A stretch of DNA of 64,000 bases from Clavaria fumosa (Eukaryota > Basidiomycota > Agaricomycetes > Agaricales > Clavariaceae). Shown one piece after another: positions 45,080 through 56,366 of this stretch. The stretch spans positions 4,340,001 through 4,404,000 of the forward strand of contig OX637794.1 in the NCBI GenBank assembly GCA_951802425.1, given 5' to 3'. A model generated the notes under the pieces. That model searched no databases. It had not been told where the DNA came from and saw only the letters and a list, made by a program, of their open reading frames with translations. A program made the position numbers and the translations under genes. Numbering within the stretch: position 1 is the first letter of the stretch; every line of letters starts with the position of its first letter.

Positions 45080-45638
45080 TTACTGCACAGGAGTGACCTA
45101 GTGACCAGGTAAAAACCTGGTGAAAGGTGCCTGCTTACATAATTGTCCTGATTTGGCTGCCTCCTTGATAGTGTGGGTGAGACATTTACAAATCATAGCT
45201 TCACTACACATCAACTCAAACTCATGGACAATTTCAATATCAGATATGAGTGCAATGATGCCAGAGATGACTTTTCCACTCAGTTAAAGAAGGGCACAGA
45301 GTTGGGAGGCATTTTCCCATCATGGTTGACCACCACTGCTGTTGAAAATATTGATGAAAGTAACTGTGGTGATGACTTTGGCAATGGTGAGGGTGATAAT
45401 GATGAAGACTATGGTATCAATAAGTACACAACACCTGGAAGACATGGATTGGCACTGCAAGCTGAAATGGAAGCAGCAGAGAATAGTGTTAGAGGTGCAG
45501 GATGGCTTGATGACAGCCCAGATGGACCATGTGAAATTTGTGTTGACCCAATCCAGCCTGAAGTTGTACAATCAAGCCATGCTTGGAAGACAGCAGTGCA
45601 GGAACAGAGACAGAAGGTCCTTGAAGAGAGAAGCAAGC
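45080..45638 (+). mobile_element. Helitron-like helicase element, 5' fragment
   Basis: CpG-free DNA that codes (from about 45160) for the stretch before the Pif1-like helicase in Helitron-type proteins: YECNDARDDF (compare the usual HECKDSRDDH), an Asp/Asn-rich linker, and GWLDDSPD with SHAWKTAVQEQRQKVLEERS. The frame is interrupted at 45638 by an LTR element. The 5' end and any Rep domain are not in the window, so the element is truncated on the left. It continues at 46823 and 61275. Confidence 0.7.
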
Positions 45639-45907
45639 TGTTGGAAATCAAAGCCAATAGCTAAAGTGCCTCTCTGATTGCACCATACTGATGAATCATT
45701 ACTTGTACCACTAGCGTAAATGCCTCACTGTAGCACTGCCACAGGGCATTGTGTATTTAGCTACAAGCAATGGAGCCGGAACTCCATTGGTTTGTAATCA
45801 GTACACCAAGCATCTGCCTTCACCGAGTGATCCCTCCTAAGCATCCTCACTGTCCTTGCTCTCCACAAGGGGTGCCCTACAAACTGACTCGAACCACAAC
45901 TTCTACA
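45639..45907 (+). repeat. 5' LTR of the small element
   Basis: 269 bp. At six positions it reads CA or TG where the 3' LTR keeps CG. Confidence 0.9.
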
Positions 45908-45937
45908 CAAACCGATCACCCTCTTGTTTGTGTCGCA

Positions 45938-46519
45938 ATGTCCAACCCTGCCCTATCACAACAAGAAAGATTCGAGAACTCCCTTAATCGCGCCCCTGAG
46001 TTCCACACGTTTCCTGATGTCAAAACTTGGATTATCAAAGTGCTACGATTTATAGGCCAAATTGTCTTCAATGGCCTCGAACAACTAAACCACGATAACG
46101 ACTCCCTTGAAGATCGTATTTGCTTGCTCGAGCAGAAAGTCGCCACCACCGCCTCTGCTCCCACACCCACGCAGCAGCCTCAGCGCCCAGCACTTCACGC
46201 TAGATGCCAGCGCTGTCATGCGCTTGGTAACGACACCCTTGAGTGCCGCACCAAGAACATCGCTACGACGAAGAAACGAGTTGCGAAGAATGCCAAGGCC
46301 AAAAAGCAAGCCCACCTAGCCCGTACCATGCCGCTTCAGTCCTCTGCATCGCTCGCTTATCCTTTCCCCCCGTACGCACCACTCACCACGCCGCCGCCCA
46401 CTGATACGTTTGTTGCTATGTTAGCTGATGCGACTGAGATGCGCCGACGTGCCGCACAATCCTCCAGGGACAAGAGGAGGCGTCATCGCCCTCCTGCTGT
46501 CACCACTGCCTCGACTTAG
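45938..46519 (+). CDS. Gag-like protein of the small LTR element
   Basis: 193 residues. It starts MSNPALSQQERF, has a coiled-coil-like stretch (GLEQLNHDNDSLEDRICLLEQKV) and then a zinc-knuckle-like motif CQRCHALGNDTLEC. The spacing is C-x2-C-x4-N-x4-C, with Asn where CCHC knuckles have His. A basic stretch (TKKRVAKNAKAKKQ) and a Pro-rich tail follow. The order coiled coil, knuckle, basic tail fits a minimal Gag that could package the element RNA. Replication would depend on enzymes from another element. Confidence 0.6.
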   Translation: MSNPALSQQERFENSLNRAPEFHTFPDVKTWIIKVLRFIGQIVFNGLEQLNHDNDSLEDRICLLEQKVATTASAPTPTQQPQRPALHARCQRCHALGNDTLECRTKNIATTKKRVAKNAKAKKQAHLARTMPLQSSASLAYPFPPYAPLTTPPPTDTFVAMLADATEMRRRAAQSSRDKRRRHRPPAVTTAST

Positions 46520-46548
46520 TTGCTTGTAGCTCTAGGCTTCAGGGGGAG

Positions 46549-46817
46549 TGTTGGAAATCGAAGCCAATAGCTAAAGTGCCTCTCTGATTGCGCCATACTG
46601 ATGAATCATTACTTGTACCACTAGCGTAAATGCCTCACTGTAGCACTGCCACAGGGCATTGTGTATTTAGCTACAAGCAATGGAGCCGGAACTCCATCGG
46701 TTTGTAATCAGTACACCAAGCATCCGCCTTCACCGAGTGATCCCTCCTAAGCATCCTCGCTGTCCTTGCTCTCCACAAGGGGTGCCCTACAAACCGACTC
46801 GAACCACAACTTCTACA
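46549..46817 (+). repeat. 3' LTR of the small element
   Basis: 269 bp, same ends as the 5' LTR, CpG sites retained. Confidence 0.9.
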
Positions 46818-46822
46818 CAAGC

Positions 46823-46870
46823 ATCACAGCTTAAGTGACCAAAAAGGACTTTCTGAATATACAGATCCCA
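46823..46870 (+). mobile_element. Helitron fragment between two LTR insertions
   Basis: 48 bp that continue the reading frame broken at 45638 (HHSLSDQKGLSEYTDP) and end with the TSD tccca (46866-46870) of the next element. CpG-free like the rest of the Helitron. Confidence 0.75.
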
Positions 46871-47429
46871 TGTCAGGATCGCTTACGTAAGCCACTGTCA
46901 CTGAGCCCACAACGCGTTAGGTACTAGTTACGAGGACCGAGTATGGGATCACGTGACCCCCCGTGACCTTTGGAGTTGCTCGCGATCATGCTCCGGTGCC
47001 TACGAGCTTCTGACAAGCACCGCCACGTGCCCACACCCACGTTCCTCGACCTTTTCCCACGCTTTGCAATTCGTGATGGAGGCGGATCAGCAATAATCAC
47101 TCTGACAGCTCCCATCAAGCAATCTACCCTAATCGGGACTAGTCCAGGTCCCTCCACGGCCAGCCAAGCCCATGCTAAGCATTTCTCTTGTCATCCTCCC
47201 CTTATCCGTACCTCACCGCTACCTTCCCTATTTGGCATCCCCTTTTCCCTATACTGCCTCCCCTATCCCGCGTGACTCAGTGCGTGTAGCCTCGCTCCCC
47301 ATTTTGTGACTCACCCCCTACACAGCCCCTTCCCCTAGTATATAAAGTACCCATGTAATGAGTGTAGTTCCCTACATTGAAATCGAGACACTTTCCCCCT
47401 TCTGCTTTTGTTAGGGACCTGGACTGACA
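46871..47429 (+). repeat. 5' LTR of the outer gypsy element
   Basis: 559 bp; a TATA-like tatataaag lies at about 47339-47347. It differs from the 3' LTR at about 21 positions, about 20 explained by CpG decay. Confidence 0.9.
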
Positions 47430-48023
47430 CAATTTCAACATCCACCCCTGGCTACCTCGACCCCACACACCCTGGTCAGCCTAGCTTCTCTTCTACTCCC
47501 CCGCCCGTCATGTGCAACAGAACGACGAGAGAACCACACTGGCATACCCAACATGTAACAATGATATCACGGACAAGTGGCTCACCACGGTCCTGGACTT
47601 TGGAGAAAACAAATACTGGAGCAGGTATTTTGACACCCGCATAAGAGCAGACATCTACCCAGACACCCCTATGGAATCCGACGTTTCGGAGACGGAAACA
47701 GCAGTACTGAGACCATGAGAACTATGCCCTTTTGAACTTTGGATCATTGAGGAAGAGAGAAGACTCGCGCCTTACTTCGCAAGGCTATATGCACAGGAAC
47801 AGAGCAGACGACAACAGAGACTGAGAGAAGCCTTAGCAGTTGCCCTACCCGATTCTGTGACCTCAGGAGAGATCACCTGCCCACAGCACCATCGATATCA
47901 ACCTCGACGACCTCGAGGACTACGTAAACTCCGACAACGACGAGCCAATGAACGAACCCATGCACGTTTCCGTGGCGATCCAGACAGAGTTTAGCCTCAT
48001 CGGAATTGAACAACTCATCGTCC
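47430..48023 (+). other. Leader region of the outer gypsy element
   Basis: Between the 5' LTR and gag. It has degenerate coding-like sequence (for example at 47512-47718, then ELWIIEEERRLAPYFARLYAQEQ in another frame), probably a broken 5' extension of gag. Confidence 0.4.
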
Positions 48024-49287
48024 ATGAGTACCGACCCCTCGCCTTCATCTGTCATCCCATCAACCTCATCCCCCCCAGCACCACCAGTTCATACCAAGCC
48101 CCCCATAGACTTCGCGAGTTTAGACGAGCGCCTAGCCTGGCAAGCACCGTCGCCACCACCACCACCACAGTCACCTGCGACTCCAGAACTGGAATCGCAA
48201 CCCCAACCCACGAGTCCATCGCCGCCAGAACCCTCGCCACAGCCCTCGCCCACACCCGAAATGGCAGACGCCGTCCCCGCAGCCCCAATGCCAAGGCTGG
48301 ACCTAGCCGTCACATCCTTTGATGGCAATAAGAAGAATTTCCGGACCTTCCTCAGGTCCCTCCGACTACAGTTCCTGGCCAACCAGGGGCTCTATACCAA
48401 TGATTTGAACAAGATTCTGTTTGCGCTGAGTAAGATTACCAGAGAAGGGTTCGCAGTGGAATGGGCGAACATGCAGAGTGACGAGATTTTGAATGCTGGA
48501 ATAGCTGGGACTTGGGAAGACTTCGTTGTGGACCTGCGAAGGGCCTTTGATGACCCTAACATCACCACGACCGCCCTAAATGATATCGCCAAGCTGAAAC
48601 AGGGTGCATTAGAAGCAGCAGAGTTCTTTGCATTGTTCGAGACCCTGATGCGCATGGCGGAGCTGGACCCGGTTGACGACTCCGATGTGCTCATCCACTG
48701 GCTGGAGATGAACCTCAACCGGAGACTCACCACGTGCGTCTACAACGTAAACCCAATGCCGACCACCTACGCCCAGTGGAAAGGACTGGTGGAGACGCTG
48801 GATGCCCAGCAGAGAAGGCTAGACGTGATCATTCGCGAACAGAACGCCAGCCGCCCTGCCCCACCCCAGTTCCAACAGTCACGACTGCTCCCCACACCGC
48901 CCTGCTACCCGAATCCGAATCCCCCGCGACCCGCGCCTCGCTTCCCCTCTGCTCCGCAGCAGCAGCAGCGCGCTCCTGCTCCACAAATCATGCCCCGTCC
49001 TGCCAGTGCCGGTGACAGGATGATCATGGACCAGACGCGAGCTCCCGCGGCCGAGCGTCGATGCTTCCGCTGTGGCCAGGTAGGACACATCGCTCGCAAC
49101 TGCCACCTCCCAGACATGCGACCCTATATCCCGAGGCCGCAGGTTCGCGCAATGGTCCCTGGCCCAGTGGAAGTGGAAGAATACGAGAACGAGCTGGCCC
49201 TACTCCACGACAGGCTCGCGATATACGAGAGAGAAAGACAGATGGCTGGCACCCCGCAGGCCCAGCAACAACAACAACAACAGCTTC
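48024..49287 (+). pseudogene. Gag of the outer gypsy element, interrupted by insertion
   Basis: The ATG at 48024 was chosen over an upstream TTG. Order of parts: a Pro/Ser-rich N-terminus; the retrotransposon Gag core (SFDGNKKNFRTFLRSLRLQF, then FAVEWANM, TWEDFVVDLRRAF, LKQGALEAAEFFALFETL); a Pro-rich linker; a CCHC knuckle CFRCGQVGHIARNC near residue 347; and a Q-rich end. The frame is cut at 49287 by the inner element and resumes at 57108, ending at a TGA at 57152-57154. Gag binds element RNA and forms the particle. Confidence 0.85.
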
Positions 49288-50023
49288 TGTCACGCCCGTG
49301 CCAACCGGAGTATTCTCCGGCCTTCTCCGGCGGTCTCCGGACCTCCAATTGCAACTCCGGGCTCTCGGACCTATGTCCAGAGCACCGGACTTTACTTGCG
49401 CGACGTAGCGCAGGATCAGGAAGTGTGCCTGGAGGGCCACCAACTGATGTCCACACTAGTTGCTGTTGCCTCGGGCAACCAGGAACTGGTCCTGCCCCGG
49501 ACCCGTCGCCCGGACAATTTGATGGACTCCCGGAAATGCCTGTACATCATAGTTAGTAGTTTAACCTTTGTCCCGATCAGATTCCGTCTCCGTCTCGTAG
49601 TCCCGTAGTTTAGTTTATTTCCTGACTCCCGGACATTACTCCGTAGCTACGAACTGATTCCGTAGTCGTACCGGAGTTATCTCCGTTGCTAGCATCGCCC
49701 CGGACTTTTGTATAAGTACTCGTAGATTACGGCCTTGTCTAGCCAGTCTGATTATCAACCCCGCCTGCTCACACTCTACTCTGCATTGCCTGAAACCCAT
49801 CTCCCGTCTTCTCCCGAAATCCGAGACACTGATCTGCAGAGGGCGTCATTTCAATACGTTCGCCAAGTCTCGTCCGAACCCAAGTCCAACTCCGTCCAAA
49901 CTCCGGTTTGCTCCGCCGCACCTGGACCTTGTTACTCTCACCTGGACTTTATTGTTCCCCACCGGACTTTGTTATTTCCGCCTGGACTTTACTCCGCCCG
50001 ACCCCCGCGACATAGACGTAACA
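49288..50023 (+). repeat. 5' LTR of the inner gypsy element
   Basis: 736 bp, rich in tccgga-like steps. It is the more decayed copy at several CpG sites near its right end. Confidence 0.92.
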
Positions 50024-50054
50024 GTATAATCAGACTGACCACTCTGCGATCATA

Positions 50055-51209
50055 ATGTCCGAACCTCCCCGATGCAGTGGCTGCTTGCGCCCAAGCGCCA
50101 AGCCGATGACCCCTGGTGGGTCCGACCTCGGAGAACTAATCAACCCGACCCCTCCTGGCGAGGGGGACGAACCAACCGTACCCGCTCCACACGAAACCCG
50201 ATCTCGATCTCCTCCGGCTGAACAGCCCGACTCCCCGTTATCCGAACCCGACCCCGAAGCCCCGAACCTCGTGGACGCGATCCGCGCCTTGGCCGCATCC
50301 ACCAAGGAACGAGGTTCCCCGTCTTCCTGCGTCAAGGAACCGGAACCGTTCAACGGTTCCAACTCCAAGAAACTCCGTAGTTTCTTGGTTCAATGTGAAT
50401 TGAACTTCCGAGACCGCCTGAAGACTTTCAGCGAGGACTCGGTAAAGATAAATTTTGCCATCTCCTTCCTGCAGGGAACCGCTCTCGAGTGGTTCGAACC
50501 CACTCTCCTAGGCGAAGCCCCGGATGCCGACTGGATTTCCGACTGGAATCTATTCGTCCAGGAACTCCGGGATAACTTCAGACCGCACGATCCCATCAGA
50601 GATGCGGAGGCTGAACTCGACCGCCTCCACATGAAGGACTCCCAACGGATCACGACGTACAACGTTGAGTTTAACCGGATAGCTGCGCGGCTCCGGTGGG
50701 ACGAAGCTGCGCTCCGGCATAACTATTACCGCGGACTCCCGAACCGCCTCAAGGACGAGATTTCCCGAGTCGGGAAACCGACTTCCCTACCCGTTCTGCG
50801 CAAACTCTGCCAGGACATCGACGCGCAATACTGGGAACGTCAAGGCGAACGTTCCCGCGACGCACCCGCCAAATCCGACAACAAGCCCCGCCAAGCAAAT
50901 AACTCTGGACAATCGTCCGGAGGAAACAAACCCGCCAACAACTCCGGAGCAGCATCGAACGCCTCCGGATCCGCACGAAAGACCGATCCCCCGAAGGATA
51001 ATAAGATCGGCAAAGACGGAAAGTTAACTCCGGAGGAACGGAAACACCGCTTCGACAACAACCTCTGCCTCGTTTGCGGAGGAACCGGACATGTTGCGAA
51101 GGACTGCCCGAAGTCCCGGAACACGCAGGGCAAGAAAGCCCGAACCGTCACGACCTCCGACACAGTTCCGGAGGTTAAGGCTGCGGCTGCTCAGGCAAAA
51201 AACTCCTGA
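50055..51209 (+). CDS. Gag of the inner gypsy element
   Basis: 384 residues. Begins MSEPPRCSGCLRPSAKP, then a Pro/Ser-rich part, then the Gag core (PEPFNGSNSKKLRSFLVQCEL, FAISFLQGTALEWFEP, WNLFVQELRDNFRPHDPI, EAELDRLHMKD, YNVEFNRIAARL, YYRGLPNRLKDEI), then a low-complexity Asn/Ser/Gly linker and one CCHC knuckle CLVCGGTGHVAKDC. The frame ends in a TGA at 51207-51209, six bases after a slippery heptamer. Fully open, so this Gag could still be made. Confidence 0.9.
   Translation: MSEPPRCSGCLRPSAKPMTPGGSDLGELINPTPPGEGDEPTVPAPHETRSRSPPAEQPDSPLSEPDPEAPNLVDAIRALAASTKERGSPSSCVKEPEPFNGSNSKKLRSFLVQCELNFRDRLKTFSEDSVKINFAISFLQGTALEWFEPTLLGEAPDADWISDWNLFVQELRDNFRPHDPIRDAEAELDRLHMKDSQRITTYNVEFNRIAARLRWDEAALRHNYYRGLPNRLKDEISRVGKPTSLPVLRKLCQDIDAQYWERQGERSRDAPAKSDNKPRQANNSGQSSGGNKPANNSGAASNASGSARKTDPPKDNKIGKDGKLTPEERKHRFDNNLCLVCGGTGHVAKDCPKSRNTQGKKARTVTTSDTVPEVKAAAAQAKNS
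51197..51203 (+). promoter_or_regulatory. Programmed -1 ribosomal frameshift heptamer
   Basis: The gag codons GCA AAA AAC contain A AAA AAC, the classic -1 slip sequence in the correct phase. Only TCC separates it from the gag stop. Slipping back one base enters the pol frame, which is open through the junction to 51563. A GC-rich stretch follows (51210-51260) that could fold. Confidence 0.7.
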
Positions 51210-54200
51210 GTGGCCCTTCGAAGTCCGCACTACCGGAGGACCGCGCCGCCCCAGCCAGTGCACGTTACGAGTTCCGCCTCGGCGCATCTGCCATTTCCCC
51301 TTCGTCTGACTCCTTGTACATAACTCTGTCTGCTCCGAATATAGATCATTCTCCATATTTCCAGACCCTGGTTGATTCCGGGTCGTCGCATTGTTTCATA
51401 AGTCCCGAGTTCGTCAAGAAACACAAACTCCAGACAACTCCGATTTCCCCCATGTCACTCCGCCTTTTCGATGGTTCCTCTACGGACATCATCAAATCCA
51501 CACTCACTCTCCCTGTCCAATTCCCTACCGGAGAACTTTTCGATATCGAATTCCTGGTAGCCTGAATGGATCCCGCCTGCTCTGCTGTCCTCGGATATAA
51601 CTGGCTCACCCGCTACAACCCATTGGTTGACTGGGTTAGAGGCAGTATTGAATTCCGGACATCGAAGTATTCCCGAACATCAAATCCGACCTCCGACACC
51701 CAAACCCCGACTCCGAAAGTGGGAACTACCATCCTCACTCCCCCTCCGAAATCACCACCACAGCACCTGGAGATTCGTTTCGTCAATGCGGTTGAATTCT
51801 CCAAGATCTCCGAGTCAAAGGGATCTCGGACTTTCATGCTGCACCACTTCGGTGACGAAACATCTGTCCGCTTCATTGCGACCGAACCGGTGGACCTGTC
51901 CTCCGTCCTGGAGGAATATCACGACTTCGCTGATGTGTTCAGCAAGACGAAAGCGGACACCCTAGCTCCGCATCGACCGTACGACCTCCGGATTAATCTG
52001 GAAGAAGGTAAAACTCCGCCCCATGGGCCGATATATTCCCTCTCCCAGACGGAGCTCCGTACACTGCGGGATTTCCTCGATGAACATCTCCGCATCGGAT
52101 TTATCTGCCCGACTAGCTCTTCCCATGGAGCTCCTCTTTTATTTGTCCGGAAAAAGGATGGAAGTCTCCGGCTATGCGTGGACTTCCGAGCCCTTAACCG
52201 GATCACCCGGAAAGACCGATATCCAATCCCCCTGACCCGCGATCTGCTGGACATAGCCGGAAGTGCTAAGGTTTATACCAAAATCGATCTCCGGCACGCC
52301 TACCATCTGGTCTGGATCGCAGAAGGCGATGAATGGAAAACCGCCTTCCAGACCCGGTATGGTTCGTTCGAATGGTGCGTTATGCCCTTCGGACTTACTA
52401 ACGCCCCTGCGGCATTTCAACACTTTGTAAACGATGTGTTTTCCGACCTCCTGAACAAGTTTATGATCGTCTACCTGGACGACATCCTGGTATACTCTGA
52501 CAACCTGGAGTCACATGTACAGCATGTCCGAGAAGTATTCCGGCGCCTACGCGCCAACGGACTTTTCGCTCACGCAGGAAAATGCTTCTTCCATACTGAA
52601 CGAGTTGAGTACCTAGGTTTCCTGCTCTCTCCGGAAGGACTCGCGATGGACCCGGCGAAGGTGAAAGCCATTACGGAATGGCCGGAGCCCCGGAAAGTGA
52701 AGGACGTCCAGTCCTTCCTCGGATTCGCCAACTTCTACCGGAGATTCGTCTTCCGGTACTCCGACATCGTTGTCCCTCTTACTCGACTCACGCGGAAGTC
52801 CTCCATCTGGAACTTCAACCCCGACTGCCGGGAAGCCTTCGACACTCTCAAGACGGCTTTTACCTCGGCCCCGATACTGGCGAACTTCGTCCCCGGCATC
52901 CCTATAATTGTGGAAACAGATGCCTCGGATTACGCGGTCGCCGCGATACTCTCCGTGGAATCGCCACCCGGAGAAATTCATCCGGTCGCTTTTCACTCCT
53001 GGACGCTCCACGACGTGGAGTTGAACTACGACACCCACGATAAGGAACTCCTGGCCATATTCGAGGCATTTGGTGAGTGGCGTCACTACCTCGAAGGTTC
53101 CGCTATTCCGGTCCACATTATTATGGACCATAAAAACCTGGAATACTTCGGAACTACCCGGACTTTGTCTCGGAGACAAGCCCAGTGGTCGGAATTCCTC
53201 TCCGGTTTCAATATGGTTATCCGATTCCACCCCGGAAAACTAGGAACAAAACCCGACACCCTCACCCGACGATGGGACGTTTACCCCAAAGAGGGAGATA
53301 GTGGCTACGCCAGCGTAAATCCGCAAAACCTCCGACCGATTTTCAACTCCGAACAGCTGGCCACCTCCCTCCGAGCAACTTCCCTCGAAGGACTCGTACT
53401 CCGATCCATCCTTGTCATGGACGAGGAAAAACTCCGAACCGACATCCGGAACTCGCTCCGCGATGATCCGGTCGCAAGCACATGCCTGGACAAAGTCCTC
53501 TCTGGCACCGGAGATAATCCCCGGTGGACTGTAGATGCGTCCGGCTTCCTGCGACTGGACGACCGGATATACGTTCCGGACTCCAACGACCTCCGACTCC
53601 GTGTCCTACTGTATAGGCACGACCACCCAATTTCCAGACACTTCGGACAAAACAAGACTCTGGATTTGATCCGAAGGGAGTATACGTGGCCCAGACTTCG
53701 CAGTTTTGTGTCGGAGTATTGCAACTCCTGTACTAACTGCGGCAGGTCGAAGACCCGAAGGCACCGGCCTTACGGTCTCCTCCACCAACTCCCGGTCCCG
53801 GAATTACCATGGAATTCAATTTCCATGGACTTTATCGAACACCTCCTGCAATCCAATGGATTTAATTCCATCCTTGTCGTCGTTGACCACTTTTCCAAGC
53901 AAGGAATCTTTACTCCGACCTACGACATGGTTACATCGACGGACCTCGCCGGACTTTTCGTCCAGCATGTTTTCTCCAAGCACGGAGTTCCCTCGCACGT
54001 AACCTCCGATCGCGGACCGGAATTTGTTTCTCACTTTTTCTGCTCCCTTGGAAAAGCCCTCGACATGACTCTCCATTTCACGTCCGGACATCACCCGGAA
54101 GCAGATGGTCAAACCGAACGGTTAAATCAGACACTGGAGCAGTATCTCCGGTCTTACTGCAATTATCAGCAAGATGATTGGTCCGAGCTCCTCCCGCTCA

Positions 54201-54904
54201 CGGAATTCGCGTACAACAATGCTCCGAGCGAGACGACCGGAATTTCGCCGTTCTTCGCTAACAAGGGTTACCATCCGAACATCTCCGTCCGAGTTGACCA
54301 GGACATGACTTCCTCCCATGCCCGGACTTATGTTGCTGACCTGGAAACACTCCACCAGGTACTCCGGCAACAAATCCTTGCCGCGCAGCAGCGGTACCAA
54401 AAGTCCGCTGACCGGCATCGCATTCCGGCCCCGGATTTCCGCGTCGGAAACAAAGTTTTCGTCAAGGCGGAATTCTTCCGGACCACCCGACTGTCCAAAA
54501 AGCTAAGCAAGAAAATGCTCAGACCTTACGAGATCATCGCTCAAGCCGGACAAAGCTCCTTTACTCTCCGACTCCCGGAAACTCTCCGCTCCGTACATCC
54601 GGTATTCCACGTTTCAATGCTGGAATTGGCGACAGCCAACACAATTCCGAACCGGATCCAGCCCCCTCCGGAACCAGTAGTTGTCAACGGAGAACTGGAA
54701 TTCGAGATCACGGAGATTTTGGATTCTAAGTACGACAACCGGAGGAAGACTTGTAAGCTACTCTACTTGGTCCGGTGGACGGGTTATGAAGGAACCGACG
54801 AAGAAACTTCCTGGCTGCTCGCTACGGAGCTTGAGCACACACCGGACCTCGTCGCGGACTTCCATTCCGCGTACCCCGACAAACCCGGACCCCTCGGAGT
54901 TTAG
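51200..54904 (+). CDS. Pol of the inner gypsy element (PR-RT-RNaseH-IN-chromodomain)
   Basis: Read after a -1 shift from gag. The protease has the active site TLVDSGSSHCFI. RT has motif A YTKIDLRHAYH, FGLTNAPAAFQHFVNDVF and the catalytic VYLDDILVYS. RNase H has VETDASDYAVAAILS and THDKELLAIFEAF. Integrase has an HHCC finger (HDHPISRHF, CNSCTNCG), the DDE residues in SMDFIEHL and SDRGPEFVSHFF, and a GHHPEADGQTERLNQTLE block. The C-terminal chromodomain has KLLYLVRWTGYEGTDEETSW, likely targeting integration to heterochromatin. The single defect is a TGA at 51563-51565 between protease and RT, probably from CGA. Otherwise open over 1112 codons. Confidence 0.9.
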
Positions 54905-54983
54905 ACTTCAATCGGACTTAGTTCACACGAAGTCCGATCAACGGAAATCTGATTCGCAAAAACAAAAATATATACGAAATAAT

Positions 54984-56157
54984 TTACACCGGACCTAAGT
55001 CCGGTTCCCCCTCCGCATCCTCCGTCTCCATCTCCTGCTCCGCTCCTTCTCCCACCTCCGGCCGGACATCCATCAACGAAGAACGACGGGAGCGCGCGAT
55101 CTCCTGCTCCACCGCCCGGGCCATCTCCGGATCTCGTCGCTCCAGCACCCTCCGCAGGATCCAGTTATCCTGTGCAAGCTGATCCCTCTCCACGATCATC
55201 TTGTTCATGTTGAGGTGCTCGACGAAGTCCGGGACGAGCTGTCGGAGTTCAGTTCCGAACTCCGCAGGTGCCCCGGAAATGACTCACCTGCCCGATCGCT
55301 GCCTCCAGCCTCCTTGTCATCTTCTCCAGCCCCTTCACCATCAAGTTCCGGTGCATCCGGACTTCATGGCTCTTCTCCGTGTTGGCCCGGAGGAACCAGT
55401 TCGTCAACTGGAGATCTAGCTCCAGCTCGAAATCCTCGGCCCGGAGCTTTTTCGCCGGCCTCGCCTCCACCTCCGGCTCGCCCTCCGCCTCCGTCTCCGA
55501 CCTCCGGTCCAAGTCCGACTCCACCATGGCGTCGGACTTCGTCCCCCGACGCGCGACCCGCTTTCCCTTGTCTTTTCCTTTTCCCTTGCCCTTCGCCTTC
55601 CCCGGCCACATGCACCCGACCCGCTTCTCCCGGCACTTGTCACAACTCCGAGTTCTCGCCGGCCCCGTCCATTTGCATTCCTGGCCCGGACTTTAGCGCG
55701 AACTCCGGCGGAGACAGGAGAACCTACCAGTTTTTTCTGGGAGCAACGCTCGCACATTACTCCAGCCGAGGTCCCCTGGGCCTCCGCGATCTCCGCTGCG
55801 CGCTTCCTTCGCGCCTCCTCCTCCTTCTGCTCCCGCACCGCTTTCTCCGCCGCCTCCTGGAGGTTGACTGACTCCTCCACGCTGGCCACCAGCTTCGTTG
55901 TGGCCCGCGCCGCCTCCAACTCTTTCCTCCGCTCCCGCGCTCTTTTCCCTGCCTCTTCCTCCTTCCTCCTCGTCTCCGCCTCCTCCTCCTTTCGTTTCCG
56001 CTCCGCCTCCTCTTCTCCGCTTCATCTCCGCCTCCTCCTCTCGTCTCCTCCGCTCCGCTGCCTCCTTCTCCCTCCGCGCCTTCGCCGCCTGCAACGCTTC
56101 CATCTCCTCCTGGAGTTTTCGGAGTTGGACTTCGTAGTTGGTGTCTTCTTCAGCCAT
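54984..56157 (-). CDS. Antisense, spliced coiled-coil/CxxC gene inside the inner element
   Basis: Opposite to gag-pol, between pol and the 3' LTR. Exons: 56157-55728, 55680-55288, 55238-54984. Both introns (47 and 49 nt, gtaggt..ccag and gtgagt..acag) keep phase. The protein starts MAEEDTNYEVQLRKLQEEME, then a long charged coiled coil (KEEEAETRRKEEEAGKRARE). Paired cysteine motifs follow (CERCSQKKL, ECKW, SCDKCREKRVGC), resembling a Zn-binding, DNA-interacting module. The tail is acidic. About one base is lost or gained near 56030, so the first exon is frameshifted in this copy. I recall similar charged CxxC frames in other agaric LTR elements; their role is unknown. Confidence 0.6.
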
Positions 56158-56366
56158 GCCTGGTGGTGGTTCAGGTCTAAGGAGAGGGGACCGGTGGTGG
56201 ATTGATGCCCCGGATTATATACCCGGCCACAGATTTCGAACTCCGACGAATCTCCGATCCCATTTCCGTCCTCGGATCGCGATCGCCTTGATCCGAACGC
56301 CCCAATCCGGTCCAGGGGTGGTAACGGATCTAGGGCCTCGAGGGCTCGGCCCTGAGAGGGAGATAC

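Larger units (their letters stand above)
45639..46817 (+). mobile_element. Small LTR retrotransposon, 1179 bp, inserted in the Helitron
   Basis: Two 269-bp LTRs (45639-45907, 46549-46817), both starting tgttgg and ending ttctaca. TSD is caagc (45634-45638, 46818-46822). A purine tract (agggggag) directly precedes the 3' LTR. Only one gag-like frame is present and no protease, reverse transcriptase or integrase, so it is non-autonomous. The six LTR differences I see are all at CpG sites. Confidence 0.9.

Noticed and set aside
55249..56157. Plus-strand frames opposite the antisense gene
   Set aside because: They are Pro/Ser-rich mirror frames of the charged coiled-coil sequence, without motifs.
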